This document shows positions 33,581-41,947 of a stretch of DNA of 64,000 nt, piece by piece (positions within the stretch are counted from its first letter, which is position 1; each line of letters begins with the position of its first letter). A program made the translations under genes and the position numbers. Below the pieces are notes generated by a model. The model was not told where the DNA came from. It was given only the letters and a program-made list of their open reading frames with translations, and did no database searches. Source of the stretch: Chloroflexota bacterium (GTDB lineage: Bacteria > Chloroflexota > Chloroflexia > Chloroflexales > Herpetosiphonaceae); NCBI GenBank assembly GCA_020161265.1, contig JAIUOC010000005.1, positions 248,001 through 312,000 of the forward strand, written 5' to 3'.

Positions 33581-34237
33581 ATGAGCGATCAGCCTGTGCC
33601 ATCGCTAACAATTAAGAACCAAGATGTGCCACCGCGACTTATGCCATGGGAACAAACCATTCTCACCATCGGGCGTGATGTGGCCAACGATATTGTCATC
33701 GATCATCGTTTAGCATCGCGCCGTCACGCCCGCTTGGAACGCGATGAAGCCGGCTGTTATATTCGCGATCTCGATAGCACCAACGGAACCTATTTAAATG
33801 GGGTTAAGGTCAATGGCCTCGCACCCTTACGCAATAACGACGAAGTTTGGGTCGCCGATACAGTGATCATTTTTCGCGATCCCGAAGCAACCATGAAGGG
33901 CACACCGCCACCCGTGGTCATGCATCGGATCGCTACCCAAGATCAAGCTGAATTGCACGTCGATAGTGCAGCCAAGGAAGTTTATGTGCGGGGTAAACGG
34001 CTTGACCCACAACTCACTGCCAAGGAATTTCAGCTGCTAGAGTTGCTCTACAATCGCCGTGGCGAGGTCGTGAGCAAAGAGCAAATTGCGATTGGCGTGT
34101 GGGATTATGAGGTCTACGATTACAATGCCATTGATGCCTTGATCTATCGTTTGCGCCAGCGCATCGAGATCGATCCATCTGCGCCACGCTTTGTGCTGAC
34201 TGTGCGCGGCTTTGGCTATAAATTGAGTTTAGATTAA
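33581..34237 (+). CDS. FHA domain fused to OmpR/PhoB-type winged-helix DNA-binding domain
   Basis: A 218-residue regulator. The FHA domain (about 15-105) has the phosphothreonine-binding residues: ILTIGRDVANDI, LASRRHARLE and DLDSTNGTYLNG. The C-terminal winged helix (about 140-217) has KEFQLLELLYNRRGEVVSKEQI and NAIDALIYRLRQRIE, then VRGFGYKL. There is no receiver domain, so phosphothreonine binding replaces Asp phosphorylation. ATG 33581 follows GAGGAGG; a reading from 33551 adds ten residues. It is divergent from a Ser/Thr kinase, the obvious candidate for its signal. Confidence 0.93.
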   Translation: MSDQPVPSLTIKNQDVPPRLMPWEQTILTIGRDVANDIVIDHRLASRRHARLERDEAGCYIRDLDSTNGTYLNGVKVNGLAPLRNNDEVWVADTVIIFRDPEATMKGTPPPVVMHRIATQDQAELHVDSAAKEVYVRGKRLDPQLTAKEFQLLELLYNRRGEVVSKEQIAIGVWDYEVYDYNAIDALIYRLRQRIEIDPSAPRFVLTVRGFGYKLSLD

Positions 34238-34256
34238 TTAATCACTCGATTTTCAT

Positions 34257-34358
34257 GCCCTCACTCCCTAGCCCCCTCTCCCGCAAGCGAGCGAGGGGGA
34301 ACCACGAAACCAAATGCCCCTCGCTCGCCGCTGCGGGAGAAGGGTTGGGGGTGAGGGC
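34257..34358. repeat. Large palindromic intergenic element
   Basis: A 102-base imperfect inverted repeat: GCCCTCACTCCCTAGCCCCC... (from 34257) pairs with ...TTGGGGGTGAGGGC (to 34358), with a second inner stem GCGAGCGAGGGG (34287-34298) against CCCCTCGCTCGC (34317-34328). It is unlike the GGGATCA mosaics. It may be a REP/MITE-like element and could also terminate the FHA-regulator transcript. It sits in the 227-base gap before the dynamin gene. Confidence 0.75.
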
Positions 34359-34464
34359 ACGTTTATGGCACGAGTTGTGATTAATCAACAATAGATTGCA
34401 ACTTTAGGTGAGCAATCACAGTCAGATTGAGTAGCACCCTACTCATAGAGATAAGGACTAATCC

Positions 34465-36216
34465 ATGGCCCATGTTGGCGCTCAATCCATTCTTGGTGAA
34501 CGTGAAGCTGAGCTACGCGCTGCCGAGCAAAGCTTATTTGATCGTTTGCATCATGCGTTGGAGCAATTTGGCGCTGATGTGACTGCCACTGATGCTGCTC
34601 GTTTGCGCGAAGCCACTGAACAACTGGCCGAACTCTTTTTAATTGTGGTTGCTGGCGAGTTCAACGCTGGTAAATCGAGCTTTATCAATGCCTTGCTCGG
34701 CGATCGTGTGTTGCCTGAAGGGGTTACGCCAACCACCGATCGCATTAATATTTTGCGTTTTGGCGAGCAACCAGATTCGCAATTGCTCGAAGATTTTCTG
34801 TTGTTGCGCACCCATCCCGCGCCCTTGCTTGGCGATTTGAATATCGTCGATACGCCTGGCACGAATGCAATTATTCGCCGCCACGAGGAATTGACCAAAC
34901 GCTTTGTGCCCCGCTCGGATCTGGTCTTATTTATCACGTCAGCCGATCGACCTTTTACCGAGAGCGAGCGCACCTTCCTTGAGCATATTCGCGAATGGGG
35001 CAAAAAAATCATCTTGGTGATCAATAAAATCGATATTCTCGATGAAAAAGGCCGGGGTGAAGTGCTTGAATTTGTGCGGAGTAATGCCACAACTTTGCTG
35101 GGCAGCACCCCCATGATTTTTGCGGTTTCGGCTCGCTCGGCCTTACGTGCCCGCGAAAACGACGACCCCAAGCTCTGGGCCGAAAGTGGCTTCAATGCCA
35201 TGGAAGAATATTTGCTGCGCACACTTGATGAAGGTGAACGGGTACGGCTCAAATTGCTCAATCCCTTGGGCGTTGGTCAAAAACTGGCCACAACCTATCG
35301 CACTGCTTCCGACGAGCGCTTGCATACCCTAAGCGAAGATATCAAGGCGATCAACAATATCGAGGGCCAAATTCAGGTTTACAAAGCTGATATGCAACGT
35401 GATTTCACGCCGCGGATTGCCCAGCTCGAAAATTTGATTCACGAATTTGAGCAGCGTGGCCATAGCTTTTTCGATGAACAAATTCGTTTGGGCCGAGCAC
35501 GTGACTTAATCAAAAAAGATTTGCTTGAACAACGTTTTCGCGATCAAGTGGTGGGTGATCTCGATGCTGAAACTGATCGCATCACCCAGCAAATTATCGA
35601 TTGGTTGATCGAGCGTAATCTCAAACTGTGGCAAGATGTTAATGCTTATATCGATCGTCGCCAAATTTCGCGCCATAAAGATGAGATGGTTGGCAATGTT
35701 GGTCAAAATTTCAACTACAACCGTCAATCGTTGATCGATTCGGTTGGCCGTAGCACCAGCCAAATTGTGCAAAGCTATAATCGCGATGCCGAAGCTAAAC
35801 AATTAGCCATGGATTTGCAAGGCACAATTGCCACAACCGCCTTGACTGGCGTTGGCGCGGTCGGCTTTGGCGCATTATTTGTGATTTTGGCGCACGGAGC
35901 GTTACTCGATTTTACCGGCATCAGCTTGAGCGTGTTGGCAGTCGCAGGCGGAGCCTATTTGATTCCGGCCAAACGTGCCCAGGCCAAGCGCGAGTTTCAC
36001 AAAAAAGTTAGCGAACTGCGCGATAAAATTGTGCGCTCGTTGAGCAAACAAGTCTATGCTGAAATCGATCAATCGATCGAGCGCGTGACTGAAACCGTTG
36101 CGCCTTATACCCGCTTCGTCAAATTTCAAAACGAGCAACTGCAACACGCTCGCAACGAACTAGCCAGCGTCGAGCAAGCCCTTGGTCGTTTGCGCGGCGA
36201 AATAGAGGCGCTGTAG
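34465..36216 (+). CDS. Bacterial dynamin-like GTPase
   Basis: A 583-residue large GTPase. The G domain has the P-loop GEFNAGKSS (residues 64-72), the G2 region TPTTDRIN, G3 DTPGTNA (near 129) and G4 NKID (near 187). It is followed by long coiled-coil helices and a hydrophobic paddle (about 455-500) expected to insert in membrane, then another coiled region. Bacterial dynamins remodel or protect membranes and some act in phage defence or membrane repair. It is a single gene; many bacterial dynamins come in pairs, and no partner is present here. ATG 34465 follows ATAAGGA. Confidence 0.92.
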   Translation: MAHVGAQSILGEREAELRAAEQSLFDRLHHALEQFGADVTATDAARLREATEQLAELFLIVVAGEFNAGKSSFINALLGDRVLPEGVTPTTDRINILRFGEQPDSQLLEDFLLLRTHPAPLLGDLNIVDTPGTNAIIRRHEELTKRFVPRSDLVLFITSADRPFTESERTFLEHIREWGKKIILVINKIDILDEKGRGEVLEFVRSNATTLLGSTPMIFAVSARSALRARENDDPKLWAESGFNAMEEYLLRTLDEGERVRLKLLNPLGVGQKLATTYRTASDERLHTLSEDIKAINNIEGQIQVYKADMQRDFTPRIAQLENLIHEFEQRGHSFFDEQIRLGRARDLIKKDLLEQRFRDQVVGDLDAETDRITQQIIDWLIERNLKLWQDVNAYIDRRQISRHKDEMVGNVGQNFNYNRQSLIDSVGRSTSQIVQSYNRDAEAKQLAMDLQGTIATTALTGVGAVGFGALFVILAHGALLDFTGISLSVLAVAGGAYLIPAKRAQAKREFHKKVSELRDKIVRSLSKQVYAEIDQSIERVTETVAPYTRFVKFQNEQLQHARNELASVEQALGRLRGEIEAL

Positions 36217-36226
36217 CCAACAAACT

Positions 36227-36259
36227 CCAGCGCCAAACTAGCTTCAGGCTTGGCGCTGG
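36227..36259. terminator. Hairpin between convergent dynamin and amylase genes
   Basis: CCAGCGCCAA (36227-36236) and TTGGCGCTGG (36250-36259) form a perfect ten-bp stem with a 13-base loop, 11 bases after the dynamin stop. No T tract on either side, so efficiency is uncertain. Confidence 0.5.
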
Positions 36260-36273
36260 GCTTGCTGTCAGCA

Positions 36274-37848
36274 TTAGCGGGTGTATATCAGCACTTGCTT
36301 TGGTTGCAAAGCACAATTCATTTCGCCACTTTTGACGCTCATTTGACCGCCACCAAGCGCATCAGTCAAAACCTCACCATCAGCAATTTCAGTCAAACCA
36401 GTTACTGCCAAATCGAGTGGTTTCCACGTGTTATTGATACAAACCACGACCGTATCGTTGCCAGCCGTGCGTTGGAAGGCCCATGCATCGCCAGCAGTTG
36501 TGCGGCTTTCGAGCATGCCCCGTTGCAAGGCTGGATGGGCTTGGCGAATCTGATTGAGTTGACTGATCCATTGATAAACTGGTACATCCGTCGCATTCAA
36601 TTCAAAGGCATCTTCGCGGTTGAAGGGATCTTTGCAGCCTTTTAGCTCTTGCTCGGTGCCATAATAGACAATCGGAATGCCACGCAAGCTATAAAGCACC
36701 GCCAAAGCATGCCGCAATTGCGTAGTTTTATCGGCGTTGGGGCCGCCGGTTGCCAAGCATAAAAAGCGCTCGTTATCGTGGTTATCGAGAAATGTGCCGT
36801 TGACATGGACATTGCGATACTGTTGATCGGCATTTTCGAGCACCCGCTGAATTACCAACAGGGTGCGACCACCGACTAAACTTTCTTTGAAGGCGCTATG
36901 CAAGGGGTAATCCAAAATTGCATCGTTAAATTCGGTGTAGGGCGCAACATAGCCAGCATCGCTGCTAAATACCTCGGCCAGCGAAAACGTATTGGCCGCT
37001 TGATCAAATTCGCGTAGAAAATCTTTGGGCAAATGTTTGGCCGTATCAACTCGCAAGCCATCAAGCCCAGTTTCGGTTTTGAGCCAAGCAATCCATTTGA
37101 GTAATTCAGCACGGGTAGCAGGATTATCCTGATCTAAATCATCAAGCCCTAGCAAATCGCCATCTTCAACCTCTTGTTGATTGCCATAATTTTGAATGTT
37201 GCCCTTGTTGTGATACCAGGCTGGGTCATCGAATGGCGGAGCAGCTTTCGAGCCAGGCAAGAAATCGCCCATATGATTGGGCACAACATCGAGCATCACC
37301 AACATATCGCGTTTGTGAGCTTCGCTGACCAATTCGCGCAATTCTTCCAGCGTGCCAAAATGCGGGTCAATTTGGTAGGGGTCGTATTGCCAGTAGCCAT
37401 GGTAGGCATTGGTTGAATTTTGCTTACTGACTGGCGTGATCCAAATGCCACCAAAGCCCATGCCTTTGATGTAATCGAGCCGCTCGATAATGCCGCGAAA
37501 ATCGCCGCCATGCCAACGCCGTGGGTCGCTACGATCGGCTGCAAAACCATCGGCGTTGTCGTTGCTTGGGTCGCCATTGGCAAAGCGATCGATCATAATA
37601 AAGTAGATCGAACGGCCAGCCCAACGCTCATCGTCAGCAGTAAAGATTGGGGCTGTTGGTTTGGTTGGCAATGGGGTTGGTGTAATTGGGTTATCAACCA
37701 CAGTTGCAGCAGTGGCGGTTGGATTCAAGGCTTGGCTAGTTGGGGTTGTTTGGTTGGTCGCTGTTGCCGGAACAGCAGTTGGAGTTGCTTGGCCACCACA
37801 GCCCACAATCACCCCAGCTAAAAGCATGCCACTCAAAAGCTTCTTCAT
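36274..37848 (-). CDS. Lipoprotein alpha-amylase family glycosidase (GH13)
   Basis: A 524-residue secreted glycosidase. The N-terminus MKKLLSGMLLAGVIVGCGG is a lipoprotein signal with lipobox Cys17; a Thr/Pro-rich linker follows to about residue 65. The GH13 barrel has region I DVVPNHMGD, region II GLRVDTAKH (nucleophile Asp), region III SLAEVFSS (acid/base Glu) and region IV FLDNHDNERF. It should hydrolyse alpha-1,4-glucans (starch, glycogen, cyclodextrin or pullulan), anchored outside the membrane. The C-terminal beta domain is present. Exact specificity cannot be told. Confidence 0.92.
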   Translation of the reverse strand: MKKLLSGMLLAGVIVGCGGQATPTAVPATATNQTTPTSQALNPTATAATVVDNPITPTPLPTKPTAPIFTADDERWAGRSIYFIMIDRFANGDPSNDNADGFAADRSDPRRWHGGDFRGIIERLDYIKGMGFGGIWITPVSKQNSTNAYHGYWQYDPYQIDPHFGTLEELRELVSEAHKRDMLVMLDVVPNHMGDFLPGSKAAPPFDDPAWYHNKGNIQNYGNQQEVEDGDLLGLDDLDQDNPATRAELLKWIAWLKTETGLDGLRVDTAKHLPKDFLREFDQAANTFSLAEVFSSDAGYVAPYTEFNDAILDYPLHSAFKESLVGGRTLLVIQRVLENADQQYRNVHVNGTFLDNHDNERFLCLATGGPNADKTTQLRHALAVLYSLRGIPIVYYGTEQELKGCKDPFNREDAFELNATDVPVYQWISQLNQIRQAHPALQRGMLESRTTAGDAWAFQRTAGNDTVVVCINNTWKPLDLAVTGLTEIADGEVLTDALGGGQMSVKSGEMNCALQPKQVLIYTR

Positions 37849-37899
37849 AATAATGTCCTTACACTAGCAGAGTGCTTGGGTTATTGTAGCGGTATTTGG

Positions 37900-38115
37900 C
37901 AATCGGGGATCGGTTTTGATCCACTAATGACACGAAGGGAACGAAGGCTGAAACCACAAAGAACGCGAAGATCGAGAAGGGCCGTTTTTGCCACAGATTG
38001 GCCCAAATTTGCTTGATTCTGTTTCTTCTGCATTCATCCCTCATAATTCATCATTCATACTTTCCCTGCCCCCCAACAACCGATCCCCAATTCCTATATT
38101 CTTTGCTCTATGTTC
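37900..38115. repeat. Intergenic mosaic repeat, copy 7
   Basis: Left GGGGATCGG; CACGAAGGGAACGAAGG nonamers (37930-37946) and a second set near 37955-37980; a CCACAGATTG module (37990-38000); GATTCTG; TTCATCCCTCATAATTCATC (38034-38053); inverted CCGATCCCC (38080-38088); then TATTCTTTGCTCTATGTTCT (38096-38116). A second copy of the TCATCCCTCATAATTCATCC module is at 38123-38142. The rest of the 450-base gap before the M14 gene shows no coding or RNA gene. Confidence 0.8.
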
Positions 38116-38302
38116 TGACGTGCATCCCTCATAATTCATCCTTTCAATTTAATCGCATATCGCCAAAGCTGCATTACGAATACTTAATAATGATAAAATA
38201 GAGCCTCAATGAAGAGTCGGTATTCCCCAAAACTTCCCTAGCGTAAAAATCGAAGGAGATTCTGGCACGGCGCTAGGCTCACACTGTGTGGAGGTCGCTT
38301 GT

Positions 38303-41300
38303 ATGGACCGTCTGAGGCATCGTTGGTCGTTAATTGGGACAATCCTCGCGTTAATTGGCTTGTGGAGTAGCTTGGTGGTGATTTCGCTGCCCCAACGTAC
38401 CCAAGCCCAGCCTGTGGTCGAAGAACAACGGATTGTGGCGCGGATTGAGGCCAAAGATCGCACTGATTCGCTGGCACTTAGTGCACGTGGCCTTGATTTG
38501 TTGGAAATGCGTGATAAGCACGATTTGTTTGCATTAATTACGCCAAGCGAATTGGCCAAATTGCAACAAGAAGGCTTTGTCGCTGAAATTGATCAAGAGC
38601 AAACTCGTTTGTTGCAAGAACCTTCAATCATGCCAGTCCAAGGTGGATTTCGCACGGTTGAAGAAGGCTACGCCTTACTTGATCAATGGCATGCGACCTA
38701 TCCCAACCTAACGGATTTATTCACGTATGGGACTTCATGGGATAAAGTGACCGCTGGTGGGCCAGCAGGCTACGATTTGCGCGGGATCACGCTGACCAAT
38801 TCGTTGATTCCTGGGCCAAAACCAACCTTCTTCTTAATGTCGGCGATTCACGCTCGTGAAATGTCAACCGCTGAATTGACTTTGCGCTATACCGAGTATT
38901 TGCTTTCGCGCTATGAAACCGACCCCGATGTGCATTGGTTGCTTGATGAGCACACAATTGTGATTGTGCCTTTTGTCAACCCCGATGGGCGCAAGATTGC
39001 CGAGCAAAGCTTATCGCAACGCAAAAATCGCAACACGGTTGATACCTCAGGCTGTAGCGGCGTGAATATTGGGATCGACCTCAACCGCAACTCATCGTTC
39101 CACTGGGGCGAAGTCGATAGCCCGAATGGTGATCGTTGTGGTGCAACATGGCCTGGCGTTTCAGCTGCTTCAGAGCCAGAAGTTGCCACTTTACAACAAT
39201 GGATTCGTGGCGTATTTGCTGATCAACGTGGGCCAAGTGATACTGATCCTGCGCCAGATACCACAACCGGGGTCTATATCTCAATTCACTCATATAGCGA
39301 TTTGGTTTTGTGGCCATATGGTCACTCAGCCCAACTTGCGCCAAACGATGCCGATTTGCGTGGTTTGGGCACGAAATTCGCCAGCTACAACGGCTACACA
39401 CCGCAAAAATCCGACGAGCTGTATCCAACTAGTGGTACAACCGATGATTGGGCTTATGGTGAGTTAGGGGTAGCGGCCTATACCTTTGAAATTGGGCCAG
39501 AATCGGGCACATGTAGCGGCTTCTTCCCAGCATTTACCTGTCTGGATGGCCAAGCACCTGGTAATTTCTGGGGTCGCAACTTGCCAGCCTTCTTGTATGC
39601 CTCGAAAGTTGCGCGGACACCATATTTGTTACAACGTGGCCCAGATGCGTTGAATGTAACCGCTCAATCGATGAGCAATGGTTACAAATTGATGGCAACG
39701 ATTAATGATGTAACCAATGGTAACCAAACAATTGCTGCTGCCGAAGCCTATGTTGATACGCCACCATGGCGAGCTGGGGCAACTGCAATTAGCCTGAGCG
39801 CAACTGATGGCAGCTTCAACAGCACTCAAGAAGCGGTCAATGCAACCATTCCGCAAAACTTGAATGCTGGTCGCCACTTAGTCTATTTCCGTGGGCGCGA
39901 TGCTGCGGGCAACTGGGGTCCGGTCAGCGCTCAATGGCTCGATGTTGCACCGCAAGGCTTGGTTGGCTTTGTCCGCGCAAGCGATAACAATCAGCCAATT
40001 GCCAATGCGACGATTGTCGCCACAACTGGCACCTTTACCAGCACGACGACCAGCGGCACTGATGGCAGCTATCGTTTGGAATTGCCAGTTGGTAGCTATA
40101 CACTCAAGGCCAGTGGTGTTGGCTTGACTCCGGCTAGCTACAACCTGACTGTTAGCAGTAATACGTTCACAACTCAAGATTTGAGTTTGGCGCAGTTGGC
40201 AGTCTTGACGACCTCGCCCAGCCCATTGACTTTCAATGTGGCCAGTGGCAGCCAAGATCGCACCTTAGTGGTGGGCAATGCTGGTGGTACAAGCCTGAAT
40301 GCCGCCATCTCGCTAGCCCCAACTGGCTATGAAGTTAAGAGCAGCGATGATGCTGGCGGCCCAAGCTATACTTGGAACGATATCAGTAGCACTGGCACTC
40401 GCCTCAGTTTAGGCGATGATACCTGTTCGGTGGTGAACTTGCCAAGCAGCTTCAATTACTATGGCACCGCCTATAGCAAATTGATTGTCAATAGCAATGG
40501 TTTCGTTAGCCCAACCAACGCCACCACCTGTAGCTCAACTGGTACATCGACCAACGGCGTTGTGCCAAGCACCTCAACTCCCAACAACGTGATTGCAGCC
40601 TTGTGGGACGACCTTGATCCAGAGAACTTGACTGGCACGAACGGGGTCTTTACCTATAACGATAGCGCCAACAATCAATTTATTGTTGAATTTAGTGGTG
40701 TGCCACACTGGGCAAACAATGGCAACTTCAGCCCCGAAGATTTTCAATTTGTGCTGAATCTGACAACTGGCGATGTTACGCTCAATTATCAGAACGTTGA
40801 TACCCAAAATAGCGTTAGCGTTGGTATCGAAGATAGCACTGGGGCCAATGGCTATCAGTGGGTCTATAACAGCACTGGCCGTTTGCACGATAATTTGACA
40901 ATTCAATTTGCGGCCTATGCTGGTAGTGCCCCATGGCTCAGTTGGACACCCAGCAACTTTGATGTAGCAGCGCGTGGTTCGGCGAACGTCCAAGTGACTG
41001 CCAATGCTACAGGCCTTGCCAATGGCACTTATCGCACTCGCTTGCGGGTTAACGCAGGAGCCAATACCGTCAACGGCGACCAAACGGTTCCGGTGGTTTT
41101 GAATGTTGGTAGCTCGACTGTCCATGATGTCGCAGTTAGTGCACCGCAAGCAGCCTTGAGTGGCTTCGTTGGTTCAACCATCACCTACACGCTGAGCGTC
41201 ACTAACACAGGCAATGTGAGCGATAGCTTTAACCTGAGCTTGAGTGGCAACGTTTGGTCAACAACCTTGAGTCAAACCAGTGTTAATTTGGCGGCTGGTG

Positions 41301-41488
41301 CAAGCACTACAGTCCAAGTATCGGTGGCAATTCCGGCCAACGCCACTGCCAATAGCACCGATAGCGTCACGGTTACAGCAACTTCGGCTGCTGATAGTAG
41401 CGCAACTAGCAGTACCAGCTTGGTTTCAACCGCTAATAGTATTCCAGTCAGCCAATATAAGGTATTTATGCCCTATATTGTGAAGTAG
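38303..41488 (+). CDS. Secreted M14 zinc carboxypeptidase with C-terminal beta-sandwich domains
   Basis: A 1061-residue exported protein; ATG 38303 follows GGAGG (the GTG at 38288 is not supported). Signal helix at about 10-30 ending TQAQP. After a propeptide-like segment, the M14 catalytic domain (about 120-430) has zinc ligands in AIHAREMSTAE, NPDGR and DLNRNSSFHWG, and the catalytic Glu in YTFEIGPESGT. Then come a carboxypeptidase-regulatory-like domain (GTDGSYRLELPVGSYTLKA), a middle beta region, and a CARDB/NEW3-like domain. It ends YKVFMPYIVK. It should trim C-terminal residues from peptides outside the cell, fitting a predatory or saprophytic life. Confidence 0.92.
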   Translation: MDRLRHRWSLIGTILALIGLWSSLVVISLPQRTQAQPVVEEQRIVARIEAKDRTDSLALSARGLDLLEMRDKHDLFALITPSELAKLQQEGFVAEIDQEQTRLLQEPSIMPVQGGFRTVEEGYALLDQWHATYPNLTDLFTYGTSWDKVTAGGPAGYDLRGITLTNSLIPGPKPTFFLMSAIHAREMSTAELTLRYTEYLLSRYETDPDVHWLLDEHTIVIVPFVNPDGRKIAEQSLSQRKNRNTVDTSGCSGVNIGIDLNRNSSFHWGEVDSPNGDRCGATWPGVSAASEPEVATLQQWIRGVFADQRGPSDTDPAPDTTTGVYISIHSYSDLVLWPYGHSAQLAPNDADLRGLGTKFASYNGYTPQKSDELYPTSGTTDDWAYGELGVAAYTFEIGPESGTCSGFFPAFTCLDGQAPGNFWGRNLPAFLYASKVARTPYLLQRGPDALNVTAQSMSNGYKLMATINDVTNGNQTIAAAEAYVDTPPWRAGATAISLSATDGSFNSTQEAVNATIPQNLNAGRHLVYFRGRDAAGNWGPVSAQWLDVAPQGLVGFVRASDNNQPIANATIVATTGTFTSTTTSGTDGSYRLELPVGSYTLKASGVGLTPASYNLTVSSNTFTTQDLSLAQLAVLTTSPSPLTFNVASGSQDRTLVVGNAGGTSLNAAISLAPTGYEVKSSDDAGGPSYTWNDISSTGTRLSLGDDTCSVVNLPSSFNYYGTAYSKLIVNSNGFVSPTNATTCSSTGTSTNGVVPSTSTPNNVIAALWDDLDPENLTGTNGVFTYNDSANNQFIVEFSGVPHWANNGNFSPEDFQFVLNLTTGDVTLNYQNVDTQNSVSVGIEDSTGANGYQWVYNSTGRLHDNLTIQFAAYAGSAPWLSWTPSNFDVAARGSANVQVTANATGLANGTYRTRLRVNAGANTVNGDQTVPVVLNVGSSTVHDVAVSAPQAALSGFVGSTITYTLSVTNTGNVSDSFNLSLSGNVWSTTLSQTSVNLAAGASTTVQVSVAIPANATANSTDSVTVTATSAADSSATSSTSLVSTANSIPVSQYKVFMPYIVK

Positions 41489-41502
41489 TTCGAGAAGCGG
41501 GG

Positions 41503-41757
41503 GATTGGGGATCGGTGGTTGGGGATCGGTAACGTGGTTGTTATCGATCCCTTTTTTGATCCATGAAGGCAATTTTAGCCACGAATTGCACGAATTGCAC
41601 GAATTCCATGCATGCTTATTTTAGCCACAGATTGACACAGATTTTTTAGATTCTGTTCCTACTGCCTTCATCCCTCATAATTCATCCTTCATCCTTTTCC
41701 TTATGTTCTACGTTCTTAATACTGACCCCTGACCCCTGATCCCTGACCCCTACTTAT
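41503..41757. repeat. Intergenic mosaic repeat, copy 8 (most complete)
   Basis: Order: GGGATTGGGGATCGG arrays (41500-41530); TTAGCCACGAATTGCACGAA nonamers (41575-41605); TTAGCCACAGATTGACACAG (41633-41652) with GATTCTGTTCC; CTTCATCCCTCATAATTCAT (41672-41691); TATGTTCTACGTTCTTA (41703-41719); and the inverted array at 41722-41751, whose minus strand reads as four G-runs with 3-4 base loops. Confidence 0.85.
41522..41557 (+). terminator. Terminator of the M14 gene built from a mosaic repeat
   Basis: GGGATCGGTAAC (41522-41533) pairs with GTTATCGATCCC (41540-41551) at 11 of 12 positions, loop GTGGTT, followed by TTTTTT (41552-41557). It is part of repeat copy 8. Confidence 0.75.
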
Positions 41758-41796
41758 CAATTATCGGATAAAATAGAACCGTATTCAGAAATAGTC

Positions 41797-41851
41797 GCGT
41801 TAACGCTGCAATGGAAGCGATTACACTCTCCTAAAATCAGACTATTCTGAT
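41797..41851. promoter_or_regulatory. Candidate operators of the amino-sugar operon
   Basis: Two symmetric sites lie upstream of the ROK regulator promoter: the ten-base palindrome GCGTTAACGC (41797-41806) and ATCAGA-CTAT-TCTGAT (41836-41851). Their 39-base spacing is close to four helical turns. Either could bind the ROK regulator encoded just downstream. Inferred from symmetry only. Confidence 0.35.
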
Positions 41852-41889
41852 CCTCGAAGCTCAGCCTTTTGCCCCTCGCAAAGCTGCGC

Positions 41890-41918
41890 TTGACAAATTG
41901 AGCCGCTTGTGGGATACT
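41890..41918 (+). promoter_or_regulatory. Predicted strong promoter of the amino-sugar operon
   Basis: TTGACA (41890-41895), 17-base spacer, GATACT (41913-41918), giving a leader of about 20 bases to the ATG at 41948. Confidence 0.65.
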
Positions 41919-41947
41919 CTCACTTAGTAAATTCATTGGAATAAGTT

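Noticed and set aside
34551-35261. 236-codon open frame on the minus strand inside the dynamin gene
   Set aside because: Fully overlaps an intact, recognisable GTPase; the translation is Ser/Arg-rich and has no domain. It is a frame shadow.
40574-41149. 191-codon minus-strand frame inside the M14 gene
   Set aside because: Antisense shadow of a beta-sandwich region, no RBS or domain.
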